From contig JBCNJP010000027.1 of the NCBI GenBank assembly GCA_039602395.1, positions 34,047,841-34,111,840 of the forward strand: DNA of 64,000 nucleotides, in the 5' to 3' direction. This stretch comes from Deinandra increscens subsp. villosa. Its lineage: Eukaryota > Streptophyta > Magnoliopsida > Asterales > Asteraceae. Every line of letters starts with the position of its first letter. Position 1 is the first letter of the stretch. This document shows positions 41,068 to 53,360 of the stretch, piece after piece. Under the pieces are notes generated by a model. The model was not told the origin of the DNA and ran no database searches. It saw only the letters and a list, made by a program, of their open reading frames with translations. The position numbers were made by a program, and so were the translations under genes.

Positions 41068-41960
41068 TAGAAGTGCAAAAATCAATTCTAAACACGAATC
41101 GATTCGGTTCAGGAATCGATTCCTGACCAAATCAATTCTGGTCAAAATCGATTCTTGACCGAATCGATTCGATTCAGGAATCGATTCCTGAGATAAAATC
41201 CTGAATTGGTAGGAATCGATTCGATTCCGAATTGAAATCGATTCCTAGCCAGAATCGATTCCAACCAATTCGTTCGCATTTTTAATTTTTTTTTTAAACT
41301 TCATAAAAAACTAAAAAAGAACACATTTTTATTGAAATCAAAGATTAAATATTACAATCCCAACTTGTTCAAACTTAAATCGATACAAAGATAGATGTTT
41401 TTGAAAGGAAAATACAAACTATGATATTGAAGCGTTTGTTGAATCAAGCATGTCAAGCGAGGGTTGTCAAAGTGATCAAATGGTAAGCCTTTTTGAATCA
41501 CAAAGTTTGCCATTTGTTCCCGAACCATTTCCAAATCGAAATTTGTGATTTGTTGTGATAAATTTTGTGTGTTTGAGTGTTTCTGAGTGTTAGAGAAGTG
41601 GGGGTAATGTTTGTAATTGAAAATGGGGGTATATATACAAAGATATAGTGTCAAAAAGGTGAAAAAATGGCTGCAAAGTCGATTCTAACGGCTATAAATC
41701 TGTTTGCAACGACTATATAACGGATATATGTCCTATGTGAACGAATCGATTTGGAATCGATTCCTATGGCATCGATTAGGAATCGATTCGGGAGGAATCG
41801 ATTTGAGAATCGATTCTGGTCTGGAAACCTCGAATTGCTTGGAATCGATTCGATTTGGACCAATTCGTAAATCGATTCAGGAGGAATCGATTCGGATCAA
41901 TTTGAAAACCAATTCGGAATCGATTCCTAACCCCGAATCGATTCGAAAGTTGCACCTCTA
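41068..41960. mobile_element. hAT element with ATCGATT-rich ends
   Basis: TIRs TAGAAGTGCAA and, inverted, TAGAGGTGCAA; perfect 8-bp TSD CTTCCGAT at 41060-41067 and 41961-41968. About 230 bp at each end is packed with AATCGATTC words in both orientations. The middle keeps a fragment of hAT transposase. Confidence 0.9.
41412..41600 (-). pseudogene. hAT transposase N-terminal remnant
   Basis: The minus-strand frame contains FDLEMVREQMANFVIQKGLPFDHFDN, which resembles the conserved segment after the BED finger in hAT transposases. The zinc finger and the catalytic and dimerisation regions are absent. It lies between the ATCGATT arrays, so the element is a deletion derivative. Confidence 0.6.
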
Positions 41961-41968
41961 CTTCCGAT

Positions 41969-43330
41969 GGAACAAAAGATAGAAGTAATGAAATAAAGGT
42001 GGGCTCATTATTGGGTTTCTGGTGGGCTGTGGCCTGTGAATACAGATGGGCTGGTTCACGTGAAGGAAACAAGTAACAATTAAAAGGAAACTTTAAAATT
42101 CTCCTATAAATACAAAATGACAGGAAACTATTTTGGAGACTTTCAACAGTTGATTTTGGACGATTTAGATGTTTGGAATCATTCGGTTCGCAGATTTCAA
42201 GCATTTGATAATTCTAAATCAAGATATGTTGATGATTTCAAGCGGTATGCAAGGCTAACTTCTTTCGATTAATCATGGGTATAGGGCTTAGTTTCTAAGT
42301 GTGTGTTTAGGATTTTTATCTATGCTAAAAGTATTGCGTTTACGATTCATACTTGTTTTGAATTTTAATCATTATATGTGATTGTTTCAGTTTGTAACTA
42401 GCATCAAAGTCATATTATTTATAACTTAACATTTAGCTGTGATTAGAGGGTATAGTTTTAATAGTGTCCTGGCTCATGTTTTTGATGGTTGAATAATTTC
42501 ATATTGTCAATACGAGTGGATTCAAGTGTTGATATTACATTTTGCGATTGATTCTATGTCTACGTAGTCATTCAACATGATAATTAATCTTAGTTACACA
42601 TTTTGCAAGTAAACTCTCCTAATTAGTCTTACTTACACATTTTAAAATAGTTAAAATATATAACACAATGACGAACACATATTACTGAATAACTTAACAC
42701 AATGATCTGAATGTAAGACACAATGTCTAAAATACCTCCTTTTAAAAATAATAAACAGATACATGTCAGACCCAAATTTCTTCTTAGATTTAGAATATTT
42801 CTTATTTGAACCTATATGTTTTATTTATAGTTTGATCTAGTTTTGGTATCTACATTGCGTTATAAATTTTGTTTAAGAATGATTCGTGTCAGATTCCATT
42901 AATTGTTGTTTTATGCACCTATATAATCGGGTAACCTACTAGTTTTATACAAGTTAACATGTGTATTGTGATCATTTAAATTAAAAATTCATATTAAATT
43001 TATTGTGTAAGAGAAATAAAAAATAAAACAAAATAAGATAAATAGAAATTTTAATAATCTAAACTATAACTTATTAACCTATAACTTATTAACCGATATA
43101 AATATGTACTATTTATTTGACTAATAAAACTCTCAATAGTAGTATAATCATCATAAATTTACATTCGATTTACACGTCCATTCCATTTGTTTTTGCAAAT
43201 ACGTTTTCTCATTTCATTCAAATATATTACTATGAGCTCCAAATCAAAGTATAAATATATGATAATTAAGTTTCATAGATTGCCTTTATAATAAACTTAA
43301 ACTATTATATTAATATTAGGGATTACTATT
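41969..43330. other. Intergenic with a possible small first exon at 42117
   Basis: A TATA-like CTATAAATA at 42103 lies just before an ATG-started frame of 51 codons (42117-42272: MTGNYFGDFQQLILDDLDVW to FKRYARLTSFD). A donor-like GCGGTATGC sits inside it. The ATG is too close to the TATA box to be the start of a normal mRNA. The protein is not recognised. 42300-43330 is AT-rich without features. Confidence 0.3.
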
Positions 43331-43332
43331 AA

Positions 43333-44055
43333 GGAAAAAAGATAGAAATAGCCATATTGTTCAACTCAAAGATTAAAATAGCCCTTTGTCTCCCCCCCCC
43401 CCCCTCCAAAATAGCCACTCAAAAACGATTGTCGATGACCGTAGTTACGGTCTTGACGACTGTAGGTCCATAGAGCCAATCACAGTCTGTCACGTCACCA
43501 CATACAGTCTTGACGACCGTTCACCTTACCGGAAGGAGAGTTTGACGACCGTTCTGGTAGTTACGGTCTCGACGACCGTTCATTTTTTCCGAAAGGTCGT
43601 GGCGACCATTCACTTTTCTCGAAGGGGAGTTTGATGACCGTTCCAGTGGTTGACGACCATTGTGGGTACATGGCACTCAGTGATTGGAGTTAAACACGGT
43701 CGTGCAACCGTTGCGAAGGGGAGTTGACGATCGTTCCACTGATAGACAACCATTATGGGTACGTGTGAAAAAAATTAAAATTTTGGATTTATTTTTTTAA
43801 CGGTTGTCGACGACCCCGACAACGTTGTCAGACGGTCGTCGACGACCATCACAGACCTTGTCAGTCGCTTGTTTGAACAACGGTCGTGGACGACCATTTG
43901 AGGTACATGGCATTCAGGTATTGGTGCGCATTACGGTCATGCGACTGTTAGGAACGGGAGTTAACAACCGTAGAGGTGGAGCTATTTTAAAAACACGAAA
44001 ATTTCGTCCTAATATTAATTAAAAGGGCTAATTTAATCTTTTTTTCATATTATTA
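43333..44055. repeat. ACGACCGT-rich repeat, copy 2, with possible TIRs
   Basis: The left margin AAGGAAAAAAGATAGAAATAGCC and the inverted right margin ATGAAAAAAAGATTAAATTAGCC are similar over 22 bases, so this may be a DNA element. The body carries more than 15 ACGACCGT/ACGGTCGT-type words, including GGTTGTCGACGACC, and matches 12215-12700 in opposite orientation. A poly-C run lies at 43393-43405. Confidence 0.6.
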
Positions 44056-44153
44056 AACATCTTCGCCAATTCAATTTCTTCCAACATAAAATTGTAGCTT
44101 ACATGAGGAAAGGTAGAAAGACATAAAGGATTACCAAATACGAACTAAAAACC

Positions 44154-45276
44154 TCATCTTGCTAAAACTTCCCAAATTAACTCCGGATCATAAGAAGGCA
44201 ACCGAGCAAGAGAGCACCCTTCAACCTCCAACTCTCCTCCGGCGGCAACCGCCACCTTTGACTCGCCGGAACTCTCTTCCGACATCAACCCATTCCCTAC
44301 ACACGAAATCGAACAACAATCGTCACTTTTCACAACACTTTCACTCTCCCTCTTCTCCTTCTTCATATTCATATTCCTCCGGTTAACTTTCTCCCTCCTC
44401 ACCTTCTCACAAATCGCCTGAATCTTGGCATCAACAGCACTCTTTAGAGCATTCACCCTCTCTGTATCTCCGATCAACCCCAATTGACTCTGTTTACATA
44501 AAAACATTCATATCAGCTTCTTTATATCACATATTTTTCTTAAATTTCAAGAGATTGGTAAATATACAAATCCATTACATATATGTGTATAAGTGTCCAT
44601 CTGTTCAGTTTACGGTTTTATTCGGTTTAAACTTCTTTATCATATTCGGAACCGAACCAAATAAACCTTATTCAACCGAATAACATATTTTGCATATTTT
44701 TTCGAATAACTTCTAACTCTCGGTTTCTCGGTTCAGAACCGAATAACATATGTGATTGTTTTTAGTTAAATTATAAAGATAAAGATAAAGAACCTGTTGC
44801 TCTGGATGATTTAAGTCTGGAAAATTCAACTTCGCGTATTCACCCCGGAGCTTATACGCCGCCCGATCGTACGCAAAAGCCGCCGCTTCCGCCGTATCGT
44901 AAGTCCCGAGCCACACCCTCATTCGATTCTGGGGTAATCTGATCTCACCCACCCATTTGCCCCAATGCCTCTGCCTCACTCCTCTGTAAAGCTTTTTCTT
45001 ACAATGATCTGGAATCCGGTAAAACCCGTTTTCGGGTGGATTCGATATCGTGATTTTTGGCGGGTTTTGCTGTGAGAATTTGTGGATGAGGTCTCTCTGT
45101 TTCAGGTAAACTGAACAGCCTAGTGGTTGGCGAAAAGAGTTGGAAGTTTGTGATGATGAAGTTGAGCAGTGAGTGAAGATTGAATCTAGGGTGTTTGTGT
45201 TTCCGCCATGTCTGCTATTTAAGATGAGATTTGAGAGAGAAGATCCGATGTGATTTTGGGGGTTGTTTTGTTGCAT
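44154..45276 (-). CDS. AP2/ERF transcription factor, DREB A-6 (ERF061-like), two exons
   Basis: Nuclear DNA-binding regulator with one AP2/ERF domain. Exons 45276-44794 and 44489-44154 on the minus strand (GT-AG) give 272 residues. ATG 45276 (context CCACCATGC) is the first Met of the frame; the upstream frame has no ATG. The AP2 domain spans about residues 96-153: YRGVRQRHWGKWVGEIRLP, WLGTYDTAEAAAFAYDRAA and KLRGEYAKLNFP. Val in GKWVGEIR points to the DREB side, and NRMRVWLGTYDTAEAAA with KLRGEYA resembles ERF061/ERF062. The second exon holds VNALKSAVDAKIQAICEKV and an acidic C-terminus ending PSYDPELIWEVLA, an activation-type motif of this subgroup. Target genes cannot be read from sequence. 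The intron contains an old repeat with CCGAATAA words. Confidence 0.9.
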
Positions 45277-45787
45277 GGTGGGGAATTTGATATATGTGTT
45301 TGCTGAAGAATGATTAGAATTGGAAACAGGGGAAGGAGTGGAAAATGGAAAACAGAGCAACAGTAATTTTACTCGTTTGGCTCTTTGTTGGTGTATTTAT
45401 AGCCTCAAACACATGAGATTTTTGTAACAAAAAATGTGAAAAAATCTAAAAATATGTGTAGAAAAACTTTTAAAAAAATAATGATTATTATTATACTATA
45501 TTAATAATAAATACATTATAGAAATTTTCCATGTGATTAAGGAGGGAGTTTGAACAAAAAATAAGGGCAAGTCGAACTCGGTATATATACATTTTTTTTT
45601 AAAGAAACAAGATAAAAATTAAGACTACTAACCGAAAAAATAGGAAGGACCGGGTGCACCCCAATCCCTAACTAAGCTTCACCCATACATATGATATTGT
45701 TAAAACTTCTATGAATTATTTTATAGATTTAATATGAGTTTATAGAAACATATGTGAGCATTAAGAATTTTAGTAAACAAGAATAAA
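45277..45787. promoter_or_regulatory. ERF gene upstream region
   Basis: 5'UTR and promoter of the ERF gene. TGTATTTATAGCC at 45390 (minus strand GGCTATAAATAC) is a good TATA box about 120 bp before the ATG. Confidence 0.6.
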
Positions 45788-45796
45788 ATTTAAATT

Positions 45797-46175
45797 GAAA
45801 TATTGAATTTAAATAATTTTAACTTTTGAGAATTGGCTGATAATAATCTCACATTCAATAATCACTCTCACCGGCCCTAACGTTTACTATATTTACCAAT
45901 ATTGGTTCCACCGTTAAAAAAATTAACACCGTTAAGTTTTTTGCTTACGTGGCAGCTGACTTTTAAGTTTTTTGCTTACGTGACAGCTGACTTGTAAGTT
46001 TTTTGCTTACGTGTCAGCTGCCACGTATGCAAAAAACTTAACGATGTTGAATTTTTTAACGACGAACCAATATTAGTAAATAGGGTAGACGTTGGGACCA
46101 GTAGGAGTGATTATTGAAGGTGGAAGTATTGTCGGTCAACCCTTAAAAGTTATAATTATTTAAATCCAATTTTCC
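45797..46175. mobile_element. MULE foldback MITE, 379 bp
   Basis: Nearly the whole element is an inverted repeat, ending GGAAAATTGGATT (right end, inverted) and GAAATATTGAATT (left). A perfect 9-bp TSD ATTTAAATT lies at 45788-45796 and 46176-46184. The centre has three tandem copies of AAGTTTTTTGCTTACGTG with CAGCTGAC. Its terminal bases match the Pack-MULE at 57-1390, so both may use the same transposase. Confidence 0.85.
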
Positions 46176-46184
46176 ATTTAAATT

Positions 46185-48146
46185 CATATATTTTTTTTAA
46201 TAAAAACACACACACAAATATGAAATATGTCTAAATTATACCTTAAAGTTCACATATTGCTCACTTGTTGACTTGAGGTTTGAACCAACATAAATTGAAT
46301 AGCATATGTCATCAAACCAAAACACTATTGACATTTAACTTCATAAATAAAATTTAAACTTTTAACCTTATACAAAGTAAGGAAAGCCATCTTATATCAT
46401 CTCGCAATTGAAGACGGGATTTTCAAAAATAAAATGTAAGTTGAATTCATTTGATTAAACTTAACCAAATGGATTTATCTCATACAACCTTTTATGCATA
46501 TTTCCAAACTTATAAAAGAAGTTGTTACTTATAACTAGTTTAACAAATGATCTGAGTTTCGTTTCATTTATATTCTGTGACGACGAAACATGAATACACC
46601 AATGAGAACCCAAGTAACCTTTCTAGGATGGATTGAAACCAAACTATATTTTGAAAAAAAATCATTAACCTACTTTCTAAAAGTTTCAATCCAGTGACCA
46701 TTTAGTTTGCTCTCCATATTGCTTTTATCATAGGGTGGTATGGTTCCCCCTCCTTTTTCGTCAATCTTTCTTCTAAAGCTGGCATATTAAATGCAAAAAA
46801 AAGTTTTTATGTTTTAAAGCGATGTCTAATTCTAACTGTCCTATGTACGTTCCATACATGATTTGTTCCTTCATTCAATTATAGACTCTACAGGTTAATA
46901 TATCCGAAATAGAATAGTTTTGATGAAGCGTGTATTTCACCTTCTCTCACATCATGACTATCCCGATTTCTTGTTTGATATCAACTGAATCCAGTTAAAC
47001 TAAAAGAACATTGATAACAAAAAAATTAATACGTTAGATAAATTGTTAGTTTCTAGAAAAATCTAGATGATATATTGTACTATCTAACAAAAGTCCAATG
47101 AACACTAACCGTAAGTAGCTAGTTGTGATGTTGCCATGCGACACACTATAGTTTATTTATTTATCTTCACTATTTTAGCATTTTTATTATTATTACTTTA
47201 GTTTTACACCGTTCTTTTTAGCTTTAGGTGTTTAATTTTGTTATTTTACGTGAGAGTCATTATTATCTTTATTTTTTATATCGTTTTTTAAGGGTTTAGG
47301 GTTTAGATCCGATGAAAAGTACCCGTCATGTGCCAGCTATGGTGTTGTCATGTTGCACGCTATAATTTTTTATTTTTTATTAACGTTTTTCTTGTTTTAG
47401 TTTAGCTTTGCGGTGCTCCTATGAGATGTCTAGTTTTGTGTATTTCGTGTTGTAGTCTTTATTATCTTTATTTTTTTATATCGTTTTTAGTTTTTTTTTA
47501 CTATTTTAAAGCGTTTTTTAAAAGGGTTTAATTATTCTTAGTTTTACTTTTACACTATTGTCTTTACGTATCTATTTTTAGTAGGCCTCTTATTTAATGT
47601 TATTGTGTAGCCTTTAGCCTTTTTTGTATTTTTATTTTTTTCAGTAGTGTTTTAGCAATGCCATTGTTTTGTGTATGCTCGTTATCTAACCGATTAATTG
47701 CCTAATTGGTTGGCAACATACGCCTGCCTCATCTAATTAAAATAAAAATGATAAAAGAGAGAATTGAACGTAAACATAACACATGGGATTGGAGCTTAAT
47801 TCAAAAGCTAAACCGAACTCTAAAGCATGGAGTGGATTGATGATTTGAAGAGGTTGATATGTTACATTTTCAACACCCACGTTTATGTAACGAATCATAC
47901 TTCCAACTTTCACAAAAATGTCGAGACAAAAAGAAATTAACAACTTTGAAAATCGTGACACTAGAAGGTCTTGAAGATTCTTGCACATCATATAGAACTT
48001 TTAAAGACTTTTGGATAATTTTTTTATTTTATTTTTAATGTTATATACTTATATAATTTAAAGAAACGTCATGTTACGTTGTATTTTTATTAATTGTAAT
48101 ATTCTATTATTATTGTTGTCTTTCAAATATTATGTAGACGCCTATT
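46185..48146. other. Intergenic; imperfect 200-bp duplication at about 47125-47500
   Basis: No gene supported. Sequence near 47131 (TTGCCATGCGACACACTATA) and 47256 (TATTATCTTTATTTTTTATA) recurs at about 47345 and 47455, a diverged direct duplication of 200-214 bp. Confidence 0.45.
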
Positions 48147-48163
48147 TTAAAAGCTATATATAT

Positions 48164-48390
48164 ATTTTTTTTGAACGGCAAATTTGGATCACTGACGGGG
48201 GCATTACCCACCCACCCGATCATCTCCAATCCCCATCAGGAGGAAACTCACCATAGGTGAGAAAACCCCCTGGCCTAGCCTGTAACCCCCATTTATTTAT
48301 TTTTTGTTACAAGTATGACTTGAACCCAAGAACTCCCAATTACAATGTCTTGGGTACCTCCCCCTAGCCACTTGGGCTAGAGATCATTGG
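48164..48390 (-). mobile_element. tRNA-derived SINE, second copy
   Basis: 17-bp TSD TTAAAAGCTATATATAT at 48147-48163 and 48391-48407. On the minus strand the A-box is TAGCCCAAGTGG and the B-box GGTTCAAGTC. The body shares CTCACCTATGGTGAGTTT with the SINE at 27245. The 3' tail reads GCCGTTCAAAAAAAA. Confidence 0.92.
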
Positions 48391-48407
48391 TTAAAAGCTA
48401 TATATAT

Positions 48408-49182
48408 TAACTTCTATTATTATCTATCTCGTCTAGCAAGTTGCTCCTAGAGCAACTGATATAGAGATGATGGTTAAAGTTTTGGATCTTTGATATTTTA
48501 AGTTTAGATCTGATTAAAGATGTTTTTTTTAAGTGGTGTGTTTTCTTATTGAAGTTGTTTCTAGGTGAGTCAAGACTGGAGTGTTATCTTTAGTATTGAT
48601 GATTTTAATCTCGTCTTAGAAATACCTACTTGGATATTTGAGTAGTTTCAAACGTGGTTTAAAAAATCTAACTTGTCTCACAAAAATGTACAAGTTCTTT
48701 ATGCACTATTGTACAACTTGTTCTTTTTTAAAAGGAAAAGGACACACAAAAGTGTGAGTAATCTCCAAAGAATTAAAAGAAAGCTGGAAGAAAATATCTC
48801 TCGCAGAAACATTAAAAAAAAAAAACATAATCGTTATTTAATCGAATAAATAGTTATAAATTTACTAATCATAAACCATTAAAATACTAAAAATCCTTAA
48901 ATTAAACGAGTTAGATATATTAATATAATTCAACAACCTAAAATATAAAATAATAGGTTTAACGGAATAAAATAATAATGAAGTAAATTTAATAAAATAA
49001 CAATAAACTTACATTTATCGAACGTAAAATTTTAGATATAATTAAATGAAATGTGCCGATTGGATGTACGTTTATGTATAATTCTCACTTCACTTCACAA
49101 GTGAAGCCAGGGTGGATCATGCAACCACTCACACCGAATAGGCTGTAAGCAACACCAATATCAACATATATACGACATGCTC
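48408..49182. other. Intergenic, AT-rich
   Basis: No gene or element resolved. Confidence 0.4.
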
Positions 49183-49185
49183 TTA

Positions 49186-49431
49186 GGTTGTTCGTAACAG
49201 ACTCTATGGGGGCGTCACCTCTTTCACGGTGCCCCCGTCAAGCCGGTAACATCTAAACACCATATCCGCTAGCGCTATAATCGGTTTCTTCCCCCTCTAG
49301 CGCTACAACCATCACGTCTCATACTCTTGATCAAATACTAAGGCCGCCCGTGCCATGGACTCTGTCCCGCTACAGGCCTCTTCTCGGGAGGCAATATTAA
49401 GGGTGGTGGGCGCCACCACTACGGGGCAGCC
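49186..49431. mobile_element. Harbinger-family MITE, 246 bp
   Basis: TIRs GGTTGTTCGTAACAG and, inverted, GGCTGCCCCGTAGTGG; TSD TTA at 49183-49185 and 49432-49434. The sequence is GC-rich. The ends follow the GGCTGTCCGTAATGG pattern of the element at 37537. Confidence 0.8.
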
Positions 49432-49434
49432 TTA

Positions 49435-49957
49435 AACGTTTGTTTGTTTGATACTTAGTCGATCGGGTTATTTTATTTTATTTTTTTTTAATTTTTTTTT
49501 AATTCAGTTCGTTTACTATTTGACCACACGTATGGTGTCCGTGGGGTCGCTGTTTGCTAAACACGTGTGATAGGGGCCATTATTAAATTCAAAAGGTATA
49601 GTGGCAATGGGCGTATTGAAAAGGAAGAAGAAAGCCAGCCGAGACGTCGTCGTTTTTCCATGTGAAATCCTAAAGTCAAACTCTCCAACCTTTTTGGCCT
49701 TTTTTTTTTTCGAATAGCAGCTATCTACCTTTTCTCGTTACACCTTATACCCATGCTTTCATTTTCATTTTCGTATTATAAATAAATAAAAAGTAAAATC
49801 AGAATAATAGGCGTAGTACAACCCCTTTGAAAAAAAAAACAAGTGTACAACTTACACTCGTGTCATTCACAAATCACAACTATTTTAGGTCTATATTTAT
49901 TTATAATTACTTTATATAAAGTTTATCGTTTTGGGACACGATCGGTTCTAACGGTGC
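49435..49957. other. Intergenic, AT-rich
   Basis: No supported feature. 49610-49690 is CT/GA-mixed sequence like a leader, without a following gene. Confidence 0.35.
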
Positions 49958-49965
49958 ATAGGAAG

Positions 49966-50344
49966 TAGAGGTGTTTAAAAAAACCGGTTGGAGAACTGGT
50001 TTGAAAAAATTAATCGGAACCGATTATAAAGAAAACCGGTTAGAAACTAAACCGGTTATGGTTTCAAACCGAACCAGCGGTTACACATAGGTTATACTTT
50101 TTTGGCTCCAAATCGGTTAGAAAATTGGTTTTTTACCAACCCGTTTGTCAAAAAAGCCCGGTTAAAACCGGTATAAAAACCCGCTACAACCGGTTTGCAT
50201 CGGTTAGAGAAATTTTCATCAAGAACCGGTGTTAGAAACCGAACCGGTTATACCCCTAACAGGTTTTGACCGGTCAACTCTCCTAATCGAAACCGGTTTG
50301 TAACCGGTTTAGGTTACCAAAAAAAATTGGTTTCTACGCCTCTA
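49966..50344. mobile_element. hAT MITE with AACCGGTT-rich body
   Basis: TIRs TAGAGGTGTTTAAA and, inverted, TAGAGGCGTAGAAA; perfect 8-bp TSD ATAGGAAG at 49958-49965 and 50345-50352. ACCGGTT/AACCGGT words occur more than ten times in 379 bp. Confidence 0.92.
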
Positions 50345-50352
50345 ATAGGAAG

Positions 50353-51555
50353 ACGATCTTACACCCCCTATTCCCCTAATTAGAAGCTAGGGGCATATTA
50401 TTTTTCCATCTTTAGATACCTAAAGTAATCTCGATACAAAATCGTTACACTGAATATATTTCAGTTCTTCTACTATCTATATCAAGGAGATGTGGTTTTA
50501 TTTATCGCAGCGTGTTACCCAACCCAGTAGATTTCGGGCCGGGTCCGTAGTGATCTGTGCATTCCCATATCTCGGTAGCCTTTAAAATCTATGGACCCAC
50601 CCTGTTTGGGACAAGAAATTTTATTGGTGAGAAGTTTATCGGGTCATACTCATTATGGTTAGAAGATACCCTAATCAAAGAAAACAATTTATGTGGTTAC
50701 AAGATTATTGGGTCATACTCATTATGAAGATGGTAATATGTTTTCGTTTTATCCAATATCAGTTAATATTCTTTATTAAAATTTAGCAACTATTATTTTT
50801 GGGTCATTTTTCTTTTCAACCAACAAATTGCAACTACAAATAATACAAAAATCGAAACATACCAAACGTGGACACCGAAAACCGAAAAAAAAAACCAAAA
50901 CCGAAGTGTTTTCATAAACTCAGAAAATGAATTCCTAATTTTAGCCAAAAACCGACCCAAACTAATCCATACATGCCCATAAAGTTTAATGGCATGTTTT
51001 GATAAGTAAATTTTAGTTAATATGCCCGATAATAACTGGGTTTCACTATGGATATTTTTTATATGTACTTCAATTTCAATAAACTTCTTTTGGGCCTAAG
51101 GAGTATAATAATGGGTTATTGGACTTAAAGGCCCAACAAAGAGGATAGAAGAACTTAAAAGCCCACTCTACAGTTATTCCTATGAATCTATGTTAATTCT
51201 TAGGAAGTTAAGATAGGCACTACCAAATACTTTCCCATCAATTCTGGAACAAAGACCGCGCAAACGAATCAAAGAAGAATCTTGAATAAAGATGACCGCT
51301 GAACTGATTTCATAGACGTCAAGCTTTTTTTTATTTCATTCTTTTAATCAATTTTGATTTCAAGGTTTCTCATTTCAGTTCATCGATTCTGTTTCATAGT
51401 TTCGGTTCACAAGGCAAATATCAATGTTTCTGGTCTGATTCATTCTTTTGGTTTTCAAGTTTTTGTTCCTGATTCATCGATTTTGGTTTCTTAATGGTTT
51501 TTTATGGTCAATTTTTTTTTATTAATTCTTGGTTTTTGATGTGTTCTTGTAATAA
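50353..51555. other. Intergenic
   Basis: No gene supported. 51230-51430 has 5'UTR-like composition (GAATCAAAGAAGAATCTTG) but no coding exon follows. Confidence 0.35.
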
Positions 51556-51565
51556 ATTATTTAAA

Positions 51566-52674
51566 GAGTAAATTACTATTTTGTGGTTTGGGGTCATTAA
51601 CAATTTTAATCTAAAAAAGAATTTTATAACAAATTTGATCACGTGGTTTGTATTTTTTAACTGTTTCAGTTCAATTAGTTTACCCCGTTAATTTTTTTCG
51701 TTAAATATGATCACATGCCCAACACATTATGGCTAGTATGATTTTTTTTCTTGAATCTTAATTAAATAAAGAAAATTAAAACACGTGTTCTGTTTGATAG
51801 ATAATTAAGTCTTGCTATTTATCAAAAATGATTTATAAATATTTTATTTATATGAGTAAAGATTTAAAAAAAGAATTTTCAAAAGGTTTTTACATAAAAT
51901 TAAAAGAAACTTATAAACTTTTTTAAACACTTAATTAAATAATTAACTAAATTAAAAATAAAACACATTTTTATAAAACTTTTTAAGTTTTATGGTAAAT
52001 ATATCACACTCCTAAAAATATATTTTTGTTAAAAGTAAAACACCTTATTATTTTTATCAACGTTGTATCGATTATTTAACAACATATTTTCTAAAAGTTT
52101 GTTTCTTTTTTGATTATAGGTGGCTTCTTTATGTTTTTCAAAAACTTTTTTGTATAGTTTTTAAAATTTTTAACATAATTTTCTCAGGGATATTGATTTG
52201 GAAACTTTAATTTGTTTACTATAAAACTTTAAATTTTCTTTTCAAGTGGTCTTATTTTTTTAGTTAATATTTTCATTAATGTTTTATAACTAGTATTATT
52301 TGGCATTTGGAAAAAAAAATCTTTGGAGTCAGGCGTCTCTAATACATTTTCTTTTATTTTTTTTAGTTTTTATTAAAATGCTTCTTTTCTATTTTGTTTT
52401 AGAAAAATTATAAGTTTCTGTTTAATTTTATATAAAAACCTTTTGAAACTTTTACTAAAATCTTCACTTATATATAAATAAAAGTTAAGGATTTTAAACC
52501 GTTTTTAATAAATAAAAAGAGTTAATTATTTTTCAAACAAAACATGATTTTTAACTTTCTTTACTTAATTAAGGTTGAAGAAAAAAAGGTATAATGGTCA
52601 TCATGTATAATGCATGTGATAATATTTAATGGTTAAAGACCCAAAACCACACTGACCAAAAGAGTAACTTACTC
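51566..52674. mobile_element. Possible MULE-like element, 1.1 kb
   Basis: The left end GAGTAAATTACTATTTTGTG and the inverted right end GAGTAAGTTACTCTTTTGGT are similar, and both lead to a GTGGTTTnGGGTC block. Flanks ATTATTTAA (51556-51564) and ATTCTTTAA (52675-52683) match at 8 of 9. The interior is AT-rich and non-coding. Confidence 0.5.
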
Positions 52675-52852
52675 ATTCTTTAATGTTAATTTAATTCTAA
52701 AAAAAATCATGTTCTTCCACCCATTTTTTTAAAATGGCCCGTTGTGAGAGTATCTATATTTGTCAAAAACTTTTTTGCCCCAAACCAAAACACCAATTTA
52801 TAACAACCGGCCCTGACCTAAACCCGTTCCGACTTGTCACCCCGTCCGATCG

Positions 52853-53352
52853 TAGGGGTGTTAAACGGTCGTGTCCGCGTGTTGGTGGGTTAACCCGACC
52901 GAACCGAAAAAGCGACCCGCACCCGAAAATCATGTGAGACACGTTAACCCGAACACGACCCATTTGACCCGATTTGTTTATATTTTATTTTTTAAACATA
53001 TAAATGCTCTAAAATTAAAATTTTATACCAAAATTTAAAAATGTACATAAAATAATTATATTTTAATCATATAAACTTAAGTGAATTTCTCTTTTAAATT
53101 TTAAGCTTTAATTATAATTATAATATACCATCTTAAATTATAACATAAAACACATATAAAAGTATAAAATATTAAATAATAAGGTTAAACGGGTCAATCC
53201 GCCAAACCACGGGTTTGACCCGAACATGACCCATTTAGCTAAACGGGTTTGAGGGTTCGACCCTAAGCTGACCCGAACCCGTTTATACTAAACTCAATCC
53301 TGTAAATTCTGGGTTCAGTTCGTGTTGTGTTTTAGGGTCGTGTTCACCTCTA
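52853..53352. mobile_element. hAT MITE with GACCCG-rich ends
   Basis: TIRs TAGGGGTGTTAAACG and, inverted, TAGAGGTGAACACGAC. Flanks GTCCGATC(G) and GTCCGACC are a probable 8-bp TSD with one mismatch. The outer 130-180 bp are rich in GACCCG/CGGGTC and AACACGACC words; the middle is AT-rich. Confidence 0.75.
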
Positions 53353-53360
53353 GTCCGACC

